A stretch of 64,000 bases of DNA from Adonisia turfae CCMR0081 (GTDB taxonomy: Bacteria > Cyanobacteriota > Cyanobacteriia > Phormidesmidales > Phormidesmidaceae). The notes beneath the pieces are model-generated. The model did no database searches. It worked only from the letters and a program-made list of their open reading frames with translations, and was not told where the DNA came from. Positions 1-7,332 of this stretch are shown here, piece by piece. A program made the position numbers and the translations under genes. Position 1 is the first letter of the stretch; every line of letters starts with the position of its first letter. The stretch spans positions 7,465,118 to 7,529,117 of the forward strand of contig NZ_QXHD01000004.1 of assembly GCF_011009555.1 (NCBI RefSeq), read 5' to 3'.

Positions 1-60
1 TTTTAGCTTGCCAATAGGTTGGGGTTGTTGGTTCTTGGTTTTCAGTAGTTTCTCAATTTT

Positions 61-530
61 TTAGATTATTGGGTGGATGGCTGGGCGATAGCATTGCGGA
101 GGAGGGTAATCATTTCTGTACGTATTGGCCAGATTGTTGTGCGCCGTGGCATAGGACGGATCGAGGTCAAAAGGTATATCTCCCCTGTAGTGCTTTTAAC
201 CGTTCTTCCAGACCCGTTTGCACATTCACCATCGCCCCCAACAAATCCATCTGCGACCGCCGCAACATTGCCAGGACAAAGGTAAGCTGCTTATCTGGCA
301 AGGGTCTTCGGGGTATCCAAACAATGTTTTAGAAACCGTTCACAAGTCTCTTTAATCACCCGATCTCGCTCGCTAGTTTCTCCATCTTTTCTCGGCACCG
401 GAGCCCCAATTTTAGTGATGGGCTTCCCCTTTGCACACATCGCCGCCACCAGATCCATCACAAAGGGAATACCTAAACGAAACTCTGCAATGGATTTCGC
501 TTCACTTTCGGCTAAAGATGTCTTACGATA
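61..530 (-). pseudogene. Decayed gene with TPR-like tail
   Basis: Read on the minus strand, this stretch is protein-like but broken. It begins directly after the stop of the DUF389 gene, in the same frame and without its own start codon. About 79 codons are open and include the segment KGKPITKIGAPVPRKDGE. The frame then stops (TAA at 291-293), while the neighbouring frame continues sensibly (KQLTFVLAMLRRSQMDLLG) to another stop near 164. A further frame ends with DPSYATAHNNLANTY, which resembles a tetratricopeptide repeat helix pair. I infer a once longer gene with at least two frameshifts and a lost 5' end. I do not recognise the N-terminal family. It may be a STAND or TPR regulator, but that is a guess. 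Confidence 0.5.
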
Positions 531-1586
531 TTACTCTTCGCCATCTGGCTCACCGCTGGCAGGCTGCACTTCTTCCTTAGTGACTTCTTGCACCTCGCTG
601 ACCTCAAAAATTAATCGAAACGGTCGGTTCATGCGATCGGTTACATATTGCTCAAGTAATCCCACCTGGGTAGGCGTTACCGGCTCTACGCTATACACCG
701 TCAACCGCACCTCCGGTGGGCTGGGCAACCAATCAATATCAAGGTCAATCAGCTCTAACCGTTGAAACGTGACTGTGCCATTCACCAATGCATCGCGAAC
801 ACTATCTTCGGCTCGGTTCTGGCGCACTAGCTCCACCAAACTCAGGGCCAGTGGAATCACTAATGCCCCTGTGATGATTAACACATATCGCAACGACTTA
901 CGCGCTTTTTGAAACGGTGCATACCCCGTTAGCCAAAAGGCCAACATACAGGCCAGGGTAATACCGATCAAATTGGTCACATACAGTAAGGTCGCACCCT
1001 GACTCAGGGCCATTTTTCCCTGGGCCAACCCTAACCCAATCACACAGACTGGCGGCATTAAGGCCACTGCGATCGCAGTTCCCGCCAACGTACTCGATAT
1101 CTTTGGCTGCACCTTGGCAAATCCGCTAATGCCACCCGCCGTAATTGCAATGCCCAGATCCAGTAGCGTTGGTTCTGATCGCGCCCACACTTCCGACCCA
1201 TATTCCGAGAGACCTAGCATGAAGCCTAGAGCCGTGGAGAGTGCGATCGCAAGTATCGTACCCACTCCCAGCGCCTTGGCACCTTCCGTAATCAGCTCAA
1301 TATCACCTTCCAAAAAACCAAAGGCCATGCCCCGAATCGGTAACATCAGCGGTGCCACCAGCATTGCCCCTATGATTACCGCCGCACTATTTGAAAGGAG
1401 ACCCAGCGTCGCAATGATACAGGCACCAATTGTCATGACCACATAGTCACGATTTAGCTCTGAATCATCCATGAGGCTATCGCGCATGTGCTTTAGCGCC
1501 ATGGGGGATACTCGTCGCCCACCAAAATAGCGATTCGTTACCGTTTTCAGCCCGTCTCGTACCATGGTTCGCTTCGGCGAAAACAT
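531..1586 (-). CDS. DUF389 (TIGR00341-type) membrane protein
   Basis: This 351-residue integral membrane protein belongs to the DUF389 family, whose biochemical role is not established. A basic N-terminal stretch of about 45 residues precedes about six hydrophobic segments (about 48-255). These contain the family hallmarks NSAAVIIGAMLVAPLMLPI and LAGTAIAVALMPPV. The last 90 residues are soluble and acidic (QEVTKEEVQPASGEPDGEE) and probably face the cytoplasm. The length is normal for the cyanobacterial members. The ATG at 1586 is the first in frame. The decayed gene downstream continues in the same reading frame right after this stop, so the 3' junction may be a rearrangement point. The family call is secure; the function is unknown. 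Confidence 0.88.
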   Translation of the reverse strand: MFSPKRTMVRDGLKTVTNRYFGGRRVSPMALKHMRDSLMDDSELNRDYVVMTIGACIIATLGLLSNSAAVIIGAMLVAPLMLPIRGMAFGFLEGDIELITEGAKALGVGTILAIALSTALGFMLGLSEYGSEVWARSEPTLLDLGIAITAGGISGFAKVQPKISSTLAGTAIAVALMPPVCVIGLGLAQGKMALSQGATLLYVTNLIGITLACMLAFWLTGYAPFQKARKSLRYVLIITGALVIPLALSLVELVRQNRAEDSVRDALVNGTVTFQRLELIDLDIDWLPSPPEVRLTVYSVEPVTPTQVGLLEQYVTDRMNRPFRLIFEVSEVQEVTKEEVQPASGEPDGEE

Positions 1587-1608
1587 CTATGCAACCGTGT
1601 TCAGACTA

Positions 1609-1632
1609 TAGCAAGTTCCTTAGCAAGTTCCT
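1609..1632. repeat. 12-bp perfect tandem duplication
   Basis: TAGCAAGTTCCT occurs twice head to tail (1609-1620 and 1621-1632), just upstream of the DUF389 start. It is one of about a dozen exact two-copy tandem duplications seen between genes in this window. Confidence 0.9.
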
Positions 1633-1833
1633 TCAATGTTCATCGTGACGATTACGTACTGTAGAAATTGCATACCCTAGAAAATCTGCCATCCGGCGCA
1701 GAAAAATACGCGATTAGACGTCATTAAGGTTATTTGTTTCTGAAAATGTCGATGGGATCAGAAGTCGACCGGTACCCTGATCAATGTGAGGCATTTGTTC
1801 TACTCACTTGTGGTATTCACGTAGGAAATTTTC

Positions 1834-2253
1834 ATGGGTTTTCTAAAACGTATCTTTAAGCAGGACAAGCCTGCAGGCGCTAGTATTACCGCTGGTCGTC
1901 GCCCTGGTGCCAAAAAAGCTTCCACCCCTAAAAAGACTGCTGCTGCTCCCACTGCCGCTGCTGCCAATAACGCACCTTCATCTTCACCCGCAGCAGAGAA
2001 CGAAATTCCACTGTGCAAAATTGGCCTCACAGGTGAATTTGATGAAAGTGGTCTAGCTAAGCGGGTCACCCTGGCCTTTGATGAAGATTCTCAGCTGGAT
2101 GATGTCGAAACTCTATGGGTAGCGCAGCTCAGCAGCAAAGTAGTGCTCAAGGGCAAAGTTCCCAGCCAGGCTATCCTCGACAAAATGATTGCTGTTGCTA
2201 AAGACGTTGATGGTGCCACTGCCGTTGACACTAGCCAGGTAGAAATTGGCTAA
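1834..2253 (+). CDS. Small protein with C-terminal BON-like domain
   Basis: The protein has 139 residues. It starts with a short basic head (MGFLKRIFKQDK), then an Ala/Pro/Lys/Ser-rich flexible linker to about residue 60. The compact domain at 62-139 has the alternating pattern of a BON domain: a helix with LWVAQLSSKVVLKGKVPS and the ending AKDVDGATAVDTSQVEIG. BON domains bind membranes or other envelope components; what this one binds is unknown. There is no signal peptide, so it probably acts in the cytoplasm or as a peripheral protein. An AGGA ribosome site (1823-1826) lies 7 bases before the ATG. A strong hairpin follows the gene, so it is likely a single-gene transcript. The BON assignment is by eye. 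Confidence 0.72.
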   Translation: MGFLKRIFKQDKPAGASITAGRRPGAKKASTPKKTAAAPTAAAANNAPSSSPAAENEIPLCKIGLTGEFDESGLAKRVTLAFDEDSQLDDVETLWVAQLSSKVVLKGKVPSQAILDKMIAVAKDVDGATAVDTSQVEIG

Positions 2254-2285
2254 TTTGAGCCTTTAAAAATTTTCAATTCAACAGA

Positions 2286-2326
2286 GAAGGGTGTGAACCC
2301 AGGTTCACACCCTTCTTTTCATTTTT
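2286..2326 (+). terminator. Strong intrinsic terminator
   Basis: A perfect 14-bp stem GAAGGGTGTGAACC/GGTTCACACCCTTC (2286-2299 and 2302-2315) is followed by a T-rich run (2316-2326). It ends the BON-like gene. The hairpin also faces the 3' end of the convergent sugar transferase, though the T-run is clear only on the plus strand. Confidence 0.9.
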
Positions 2327-2350
2327 ATCTAGGTGTTAATCTTAAAAGCT

Positions 2351-3340
2351 TTAGTGAGCTCCAGATTTTTTGCTAAACAAAACCAGAACCGTTTTGACAA
2401 TTAGCTTAATGTCATAGAAGAAGCTCCAGTTTTCCTGATAGCGCAGGTCTAACTTAATCACATCCTCAAACTTAGTGATGCTAGAGCGACCGTTAACCTG
2501 CCATTCTCCAGTCATTCCTGGCTTGACATTTAGACGTTGCCACTGGCCAACTTCATATTGCTCAATCTCATCAGGTGTGGGGGGTCTTGTACCCACAAGG
2601 CTCATATCCCCCTTGAGCACATTCCAAAATTGAGGAAACTCATCTAAGCTGGTTTTGCGAAGGAAACGCCCAATCTTAGTGATTCGGGGATCGTTTTCAT
2701 TCTTAAATAGTGGGCCTTCCACCTGGTTAGAGACCTCGCTCTTACGAGATTCGGCATCCGTTACCATCGAGCGGAATTTCCAAATCTTAAACCGCTTACC
2801 TAGCCAAGAGCAGCGGGTCTGAGCAAAGAAAATAGGACCTCCATCATCCAGCTTAATAATGATTGCAACTGGTACACAAACCAGAGCAGTCAAGAATAAT
2901 CCTACAAAGGCTCCTACGATGTCTAGCGTGCGTTTTGCTTTGGAATTTACTGAAGGATGAGTTTCAGGTAAAACCTGATCTTCAGGATTGGAATCTTCCT
3001 CAGCAGCAAGGGTAATGTCAAATACCTTATCTAGTTCAGTTAATGACAGCACCATCATGACCTGGGCGGGTACATCGACCAATCGCAACCTGGCACCTTT
3101 AGCCGCACATAGGCGATGGCAAATCACCAAAGCGCCAATGCCACTACTGTCAATAAATCGGGTTGCCGAAAAATCCAGTACCAACTCAGATAAATCAGGC
3201 TGCTCGGCAAAAAGCGTCTGACACTGCTGCTTAAATGCTGTTGCTTCAGCTACTGCCATACTGATGGGCAGCTGAATAGTTTGAAACTCCGATTGGACCA
3301 ACGCTGACATAGGAGAGGATGTCTTAACACTATCGACCAT
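2351..3340 (-). CDS. STAS domain fused to bacterial sugar transferase
   Basis: This 329-residue protein has two modules. Residues about 15-115 form a STAS domain (anti-sigma antagonist type) with the phosphoacceptor-like core FIDSSGIGAL (S65/S66). Residues about 136-329 form a WbaP/PglC-type phosphoglycosyl transferase: a membrane segment after KRTLDIVG, the KIWKFRSM motif, FLRKTSLDEFPQFWNVLKGD, the GTRPP motif and KPGMTGEWQVNGRSS. Such enzymes attach the first sugar phosphate to undecaprenyl phosphate to start exopolysaccharide or O-antigen synthesis. The fusion suggests that initiation is gated by a partner-switching kinase/phosphatase pair; none lies nearby. It is transcribed alone, convergent with the BON-like gene. 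The transferase is certain; the regulatory role of the STAS part is inferred. Confidence 0.93.
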   Translation of the reverse strand: MVDSVKTSSPMSALVQSEFQTIQLPISMAVAEATAFKQQCQTLFAEQPDLSELVLDFSATRFIDSSGIGALVICHRLCAAKGARLRLVDVPAQVMMVLSLTELDKVFDITLAAEEDSNPEDQVLPETHPSVNSKAKRTLDIVGAFVGLFLTALVCVPVAIIIKLDDGGPIFFAQTRCSWLGKRFKIWKFRSMVTDAESRKSEVSNQVEGPLFKNENDPRITKIGRFLRKTSLDEFPQFWNVLKGDMSLVGTRPPTPDEIEQYEVGQWQRLNVKPGMTGEWQVNGRSSITKFEDVIKLDLRYQENWSFFYDIKLIVKTVLVLFSKKSGAH

Positions 3341-3842
3341 AATCTAATAGCAATATTTACAACAGACTAGTAGAACAATCGGCAACCCTAGATTGCCCAA
3401 AAGTTCCATCAGACGGGTTATCTATATACTGTTCGCCTTGTTTAGCCTAACGAATAAACATCGAGTGATTACTCACGCAATTCGGCATTTACTCGGTAGC
3501 CACCCTCTGCTCTATCCAATTTTAAGTAGTAACAACAAAACCCGACTTGATAAAAGGTAGTGTCTACAAAATCAATATAAACTTGCCCTTAGATTCGGTA
3601 GTTTTCTTCACAATGGGAGTTACTTTTGCATCACAGTGGAGGACGTGTCATTACTCAGAACGTTAATAGGCCGATGTCGATACCTATCAATACATGGTGA
3701 ATCGTTAACTTTCCAGATTAAATCTACTGCCATCTCTGCAATGTTCTTGTAAAGCAGGTATTCTTGATGCTAGATACAGAGGTATGATTGCTTTCTAGAG
3801 GCATGATTACGCCATATATAGCGTCGAGCTTGGAGTAATTCC
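3341..3842. other. Divergent intergenic region, no gene
   Basis: About 500 bases separate the divergent sugar transferase and GIY-YIG genes. It must hold both promoters, but I could not pick a convincing -35/-10 pair. A spaced near-repeat (AGAGGTATGATT then AGAGGCATGATT, about 19 bases apart, near 3778-3808) lies just before the GIY-YIG gene. There is no tRNA and no coding stretch. Confidence 0.6.
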
Positions 3843-4430
3843 ATGGGCAATCGTAACCAACCCTCCCTACTGAATGACGAGGTTCAGCGGGCCGTTAGTC
3901 AGTCTCGATTCCAAAACTTACAGTCTCAAACTACCTTGAGCCATAGCGAGCTCGTTGCTTGGAAATGTAAAGTTGCTACATTTCAGACGTCCGTACAAGC
4001 GACACCCATAATGGAGCAAGCTTGTTTGTTCGAAGCAGCTCGTGATCCTGGCGAGGATATCGATCCGTTTACTTTACCTCAGCAAAATACGGAATTTTGG
4101 CGCTGGCAGTTTAGTGATGTGGGGGTGGCAGCCCTCTATTTTGTCATTGATTACAAAAGTGAGTTGCTGTTGTATGTGGGCGAAACCGTCAAATCAAATC
4201 AGCGTTGGAAAGGGGAACATGATTGTAAACGCTATTTAATGAACTATCGCCATGCGCATTATCATCATGGTCTTGACAGTCAGTTAGGTATAGCGTTTTG
4301 GCGTCATGCTCCTGTTGAACGCCGCCCTCGCCAGGCGATTGAATCAGCTCTCATATATAAGTGGCGCTCGCCATTTAATAAGGAAAATTGGAAATTTTGG
4401 GGAACTCCTTTTATTGGTGAAGGTGGCTAA
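3843..4430 (+). CDS. GIY-YIG nuclease family protein
   Basis: The protein has 195 residues. The C-terminal half (about 94-185) carries a GIY-YIG-like fold: ALYF (97-100) stands in for the GIY strand and LLYVGET (109-115) for the YIG strand. R121 and H127 follow in RWKGEHDCKR. A conserved Glu (E167) sits in AIESALIYKW, and SPFNKEN (176-182) closes the domain. The N-terminal 90 residues are unassigned. Stand-alone proteins of this type occur in cyanobacteria, and their substrate is not known. GGAG lies about 7 bases before the ATG. The last codons and stop are within a 45-bp tandem duplication. It is likely monocistronic and convergent with the ABC ATPase. The fold is likely; activity is inferred. 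Confidence 0.8.
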   Translation: MGNRNQPSLLNDEVQRAVSQSRFQNLQSQTTLSHSELVAWKCKVATFQTSVQATPIMEQACLFEAARDPGEDIDPFTLPQQNTEFWRWQFSDVGVAALYFVIDYKSELLLYVGETVKSNQRWKGEHDCKRYLMNYRHAHYHHGLDSQLGIAFWRHAPVERRPRQAIESALIYKWRSPFNKENWKFWGTPFIGEGG

Positions 4431-4488
4431 TCTTCAGGTAAGGGGGGAACTCCCTTTATCGGTGAGGGTGGCTAATCTTCAGGTAAGG
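4399..4488 (+). repeat. Tandem 45-bp duplication over a stop codon
   Basis: Two adjacent 45-bp copies (about 4399-4443 and 4444-4488) differ at only a few bases. The first contains the last codons (GTPFIGEGG) and stop of the GIY-YIG gene; the second repeats them downstream. It is a local duplication, not a known element. Confidence 0.9.
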
Positions 4489-4512
4489 GGGAGAGTTTTG
4501 ACGGTCATGTTT

Positions 4513-5505
4513 TTAGTTGCGAACAATCTCAAGCCCAATATCAAATACTCGCCCGATGACATCTTCTATGGGGGGATCGGTAACGGTTAAATCATGGACT
4601 GGCAATTGGGCTAACACTTGGGATACGGTTTTGGTCAGGTCTTCTCTACGCACTAAAAGAACAACTTTGCAACCATCGATAGACTGAATTTCACCATAGG
4701 GTTCTAAAGAGGCAGCGGGAATTTCTTGGGCAAGCTCAGCAGTCACTTCACGATAGGGGGCAAACTGCTCAATCAGACTGTTCAAAGACCCATCATAAAT
4801 GAGTTGTCCTTGATAGATGAGTAAGACGCGATCGCAAAGCGCCGTAATATCAGCCATATAATGACTCGTTAGAACAATGGTTGCCTGGTAACGCCGGTTA
4901 TAAGCCTGCAAAAAATTTCGCACCGCCATTTGGGCATTGACATCCAGTCCCAATGTGGGCTCATCTAAAAACAACACCTGAGGATGATGTAACAGAGCTG
5001 CTAACATTTCAGCCTTCATCCGTTCTCCCAAAGATAACTTACGGACAGGCTGTGTAAGTTTATCGGTCAGGTCAAGCATCTTAGACAGTTCATGGATGCG
5101 ATCGCGTAGCTCTTGGTGGGATAGCCCATAGATCGCCCCATTAATCCGCAGTGAATCTAGGGTCGGTAAATCCCAAATTAGTTGCTGCTTTTGTCCCATG
5201 ACCAGAGTGATGTGCTCCAAAAAAGAACGCTGACGCTGAAAGGGGATCTGCCCAGCCACGCTTACCTGGCCAGACGATGGATAAATTAATCCGGTCAGCA
5301 TTTTTAACGTTGTGGTTTTACCGGCTCCATTGGGTCCCAAAAAACCAACCACTTCCCCTGGTTCTATGGAGAACGATACATTATTGACAGCCTTGACCTG
5401 ACGATATTGACGCTGGAAAAAGTGACGTAATGTTCCAGCTAGGCCAGGTTGCTTAATGGCCACTGGATAGACCTTGGTTAGGTTTTTCACTTCTATAGCA
5501 GGCAT
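4513..5505 (-). CDS. ABC-2 type exporter ATP-binding protein
   Basis: A 330-residue ATPase of the ABC-2 export class. It has Walker A GPNGAGKTT (57-65), a Q-loop near GQKQQLIWDLPT, signature LSLGERMKAEM, Walker B VLFLDEPTLGLD and switch TSHYM. The C-terminal 90 residues are a regulatory extension like that of DUF4162-type ATPases. Cyanobacterial homologues usually work with two six-helix permeases that export lipids or other amphiphiles. No permease is adjacent, so the partner must be encoded elsewhere and the cargo cannot be stated. The start is the ATG at 5505. It is transcribed alone, and two short tandem duplications lie just upstream. Confidence 0.92.
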   Translation of the reverse strand: MPAIEVKNLTKVYPVAIKQPGLAGTLRHFFQRQYRQVKAVNNVSFSIEPGEVVGFLGPNGAGKTTTLKMLTGLIYPSSGQVSVAGQIPFQRQRSFLEHITLVMGQKQQLIWDLPTLDSLRINGAIYGLSHQELRDRIHELSKMLDLTDKLTQPVRKLSLGERMKAEMLAALLHHPQVLFLDEPTLGLDVNAQMAVRNFLQAYNRRYQATIVLTSHYMADITALCDRVLLIYQGQLIYDGSLNSLIEQFAPYREVTAELAQEIPAASLEPYGEIQSIDGCKVVLLVRREDLTKTVSQVLAQLPVHDLTVTDPPIEDVIGRVFDIGLEIVRN

Positions 5506-5827
5506 AGGTTCTGTAACATAGTTAGTAGCAGGTTAGTAGCAATGAGTCTCTAGCCAATGAATTCTGGTGTGGACTCTTTATATGATGCAGCTTATATGAT
5601 GCAGCAACAATCTGATTTAAGCTGGCGTATTGCAGGCTGCTAAATATTTTCCGTCAGCATCGAAAGTCGATGTCGGTGTGAATACTAAGCACGACAACAG
5701 TCAACTGCATAGAAGAAAACCGATAAATCAGCGGATAGAATACCTCAAAGCATTGAGCACCTCTTCTAACTTACGGTCAGGCGCAGTAGTGTCTATTTTT
5801 GATTTTTTTCAAACCCCCTAGTCACTG
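5506..5827. other. Divergent intergenic region with short tandem repeats
   Basis: This stretch separates the ABC ATPase and lexA. It holds GTTAGTAGCAG/GTTAGTAGCAA (11 bp, 5521-5542, one mismatch) and TTATATGATGCAGC twice (14 bp, 5578-5605). No credible gene is present: the short plus-strand frame at 5630-5821 has no family features. Confidence 0.6.
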
Positions 5828-5861
5828 ATAGGACAATTGAACTACAATACATTTGTCCTAT
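5828..5861. promoter_or_regulatory. Candidate lexA operator/promoter with 9-bp palindrome
   Basis: Perfect arms ATAGGACAA (5828-5836) and TTGTCCTAT (5853-5861) flank a 16-base spacer that contains a good -10 box, TACAAT (5843-5848). The lexA ATG is 13 bases beyond the second arm. A repressor bound to the arms would cover the promoter, so autoregulation is the simplest reading. The arms do not match the cyanobacterial LexA sites I know of (CTA-N9-CTA or AGTAC-type). Confidence 0.6.
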
Positions 5862-5874
5862 ACGATGTTGACCC

Positions 5875-6522
5875 ATGGCTGTCCGCAAACCCCACGGAAC
5901 TGTACTCAGCTTCATCGAAGCGTACTGGCGCAAACATCAGAACAGCCCTACGGTGAGAGAAATTACCACCGGTACAGCTCGCTCCCATGGCAGCATTCAA
6001 AACAGTCTGAAATGGTTAGAGCGAAACCAATATATTACTCGTCGCAAACGTACATCACGGGGTATTAAGGTCGTTAACTTCGAAGCCTACGACATTCCTC
6101 CCACTGAACTATCAGAGTTAGAAGGAATACCCATTCGCGGTGAAATTGCAGCCGGTTATTGCCACGAGCCTGCTACAGAAGACCATGGGTATCTCAACAT
6201 TGAGTACAACGGACGTAAGCCCAACGATTATGTCCTGAAAATTTCAGGAGATAGTATGGTGGGTGCCGGTATTCCTGATGGAGCCTATGTCGGCATTCGA
6301 CCTGTAGCTGATGATTACCAACCTGGGCCTGGTGAGATTGTTGCAGTTTATGTGGAAGGCCAAGGTGCTACCCTAAAACATTTTTTTCAAAAAGAGTCAG
6401 TGGTTGTTTTAGAGGCTGCCAATCCTAAGTATGAGCCGCTGATCTTTGATCTGGATGATTGTGAGTTACGGGTGCAAGGGACTCACATTTTTACCCACTG
6501 GCAGTCAACAGCGCTTAGTTAA
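5875..6522 (+). CDS. lexA: LexA-type repressor
   Basis: 215 residues, the usual LexA size. Residues 1-65 form a winged-helix domain (SPTVREITTGTARSHGSIQ, then KWLERNQYITR). Residues about 82-210 form the S24 peptidase-like domain. All features for RecA-stimulated self-cleavage are present: the Ala-Gly bond in EIAAGYC (A93-G94), the nucleophile S127 in SGDSMVGAGI, and the general base K168 in GATLKHF. It should therefore be a cleavable repressor. In some cyanobacteria LexA governs carbon, redox or motility genes rather than SOS, so its regulon cannot be assumed. The ATG at 5875 is 13 bases after a palindromic promoter element. Transcribed alone. Confidence 0.93.
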   Translation: MAVRKPHGTVLSFIEAYWRKHQNSPTVREITTGTARSHGSIQNSLKWLERNQYITRRKRTSRGIKVVNFEAYDIPPTELSELEGIPIRGEIAAGYCHEPATEDHGYLNIEYNGRKPNDYVLKISGDSMVGAGIPDGAYVGIRPVADDYQPGPGEIVAVYVEGQGATLKHFFQKESVVVLEAANPKYEPLIFDLDDCELRVQGTHIFTHWQSTALS

Positions 6523-6869
6523 AAGACAGATAGGTTCACCCTAAACGCTGTCTCTTTTCTAGAACTGATCGATCAATTTTGTATCAGAAAGAACTTTGTA
6601 TGCTGTAATTTTTTGAAGTTATCTACCGACAGGTGACTACTCTGTCCATAAGTTCATCCATGGGCTCCTTAATGGTGTAGATATGCATTGGTAATGCTGC
6701 GAGCCATGGCTGGAATGACCGTATAGGTGGGTTTTAACTGACTGTCAGGTAGCCACAATAGACATGTTGCATTGTTATGAACTCCATAAGATGTGAGCAG
6801 GTTTAATCAAAAATTCTGGATTTGGTAAATTGCATGGGAATTCTATAGGTATAAGTTTCTTCGTCACTG
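6523..6869. other. Intergenic region after lexA
   Basis: A weak hairpin (AGACAG...CTGTCT followed by CTTTTCT, about 6525-6561) may end lexA transcription. The rest shows no gene, RNA or clear repeat. Confidence 0.4.
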
Positions 6870-7223
6870 ATGCAGACTTCCCCCGGTCTGTATCCCTTTA
6901 GAACCATGCATCCAATCTTGAAAGACTGGTTACAGAACCTTGGCTGCCTTGTCCCCCTTGGATTTTTGGGCCTTTGCATGGCCTTCATTACGCACTGGGT
7001 ATCTACAGAAACAGGCCCAGCCAGGATAGTGATTGTATGGCAAGCCAGAATTCTAGAAGGTCAGTATTTCGATAAGGTCACGATGGCGGCTTTCATTTTG
7101 CCCGCACTCATCGGCGCATGGCTAGTATATGTTAGCTTCCGTCGATTTTTGACAAGACTCGGCGTCTATGATCGGCCAACAAATGCAGGCTTTAAACGTC
7201 CCAATGAGAAAATATATCGCTGA
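6870..7223 (+). CDS. Small two-helix membrane protein, unknown function
   Basis: A possible gene of 117 residues. Two hydrophobic segments stand out: about 25-44 (LVPLGFLGLCMAFITHWV) and about 72-92 (MAAFILPALIGAWLVYVSF). They are joined by a loop with an EGQYFDK turn and followed by a basic tail. The likelier start is the second ATG at 6906 (MHPILKDW), giving 105 residues, since the first twelve codons look non-coding and neither start has a clear ribosome site. It lies alone between lexA and the signalling cassette. I recognise no family, and it could be a chance frame. Confidence 0.5.
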   Translation: MQTSPGLYPFRTMHPILKDWLQNLGCLVPLGFLGLCMAFITHWVSTETGPARIVIVWQARILEGQYFDKVTMAAFILPALIGAWLVYVSFRRFLTRLGVYDRPTNAGFKRPNEKIYR

Positions 7224-7332
7224 TTCGATTGCACACAATTGCTGATTTAGGAGATGTACCGATCTAGAGCTATGGCTATTTACCGGTGTTTCATACCTAA
7301 AGTCATCCTAAGGATCAGCAATGTCGACTGAA

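Noticed and set aside
5630-5821. Short plus-strand frame before lexA
   Set aside because: No ribosome site, no protein-like pattern, and it ends just before the lexA palindrome.
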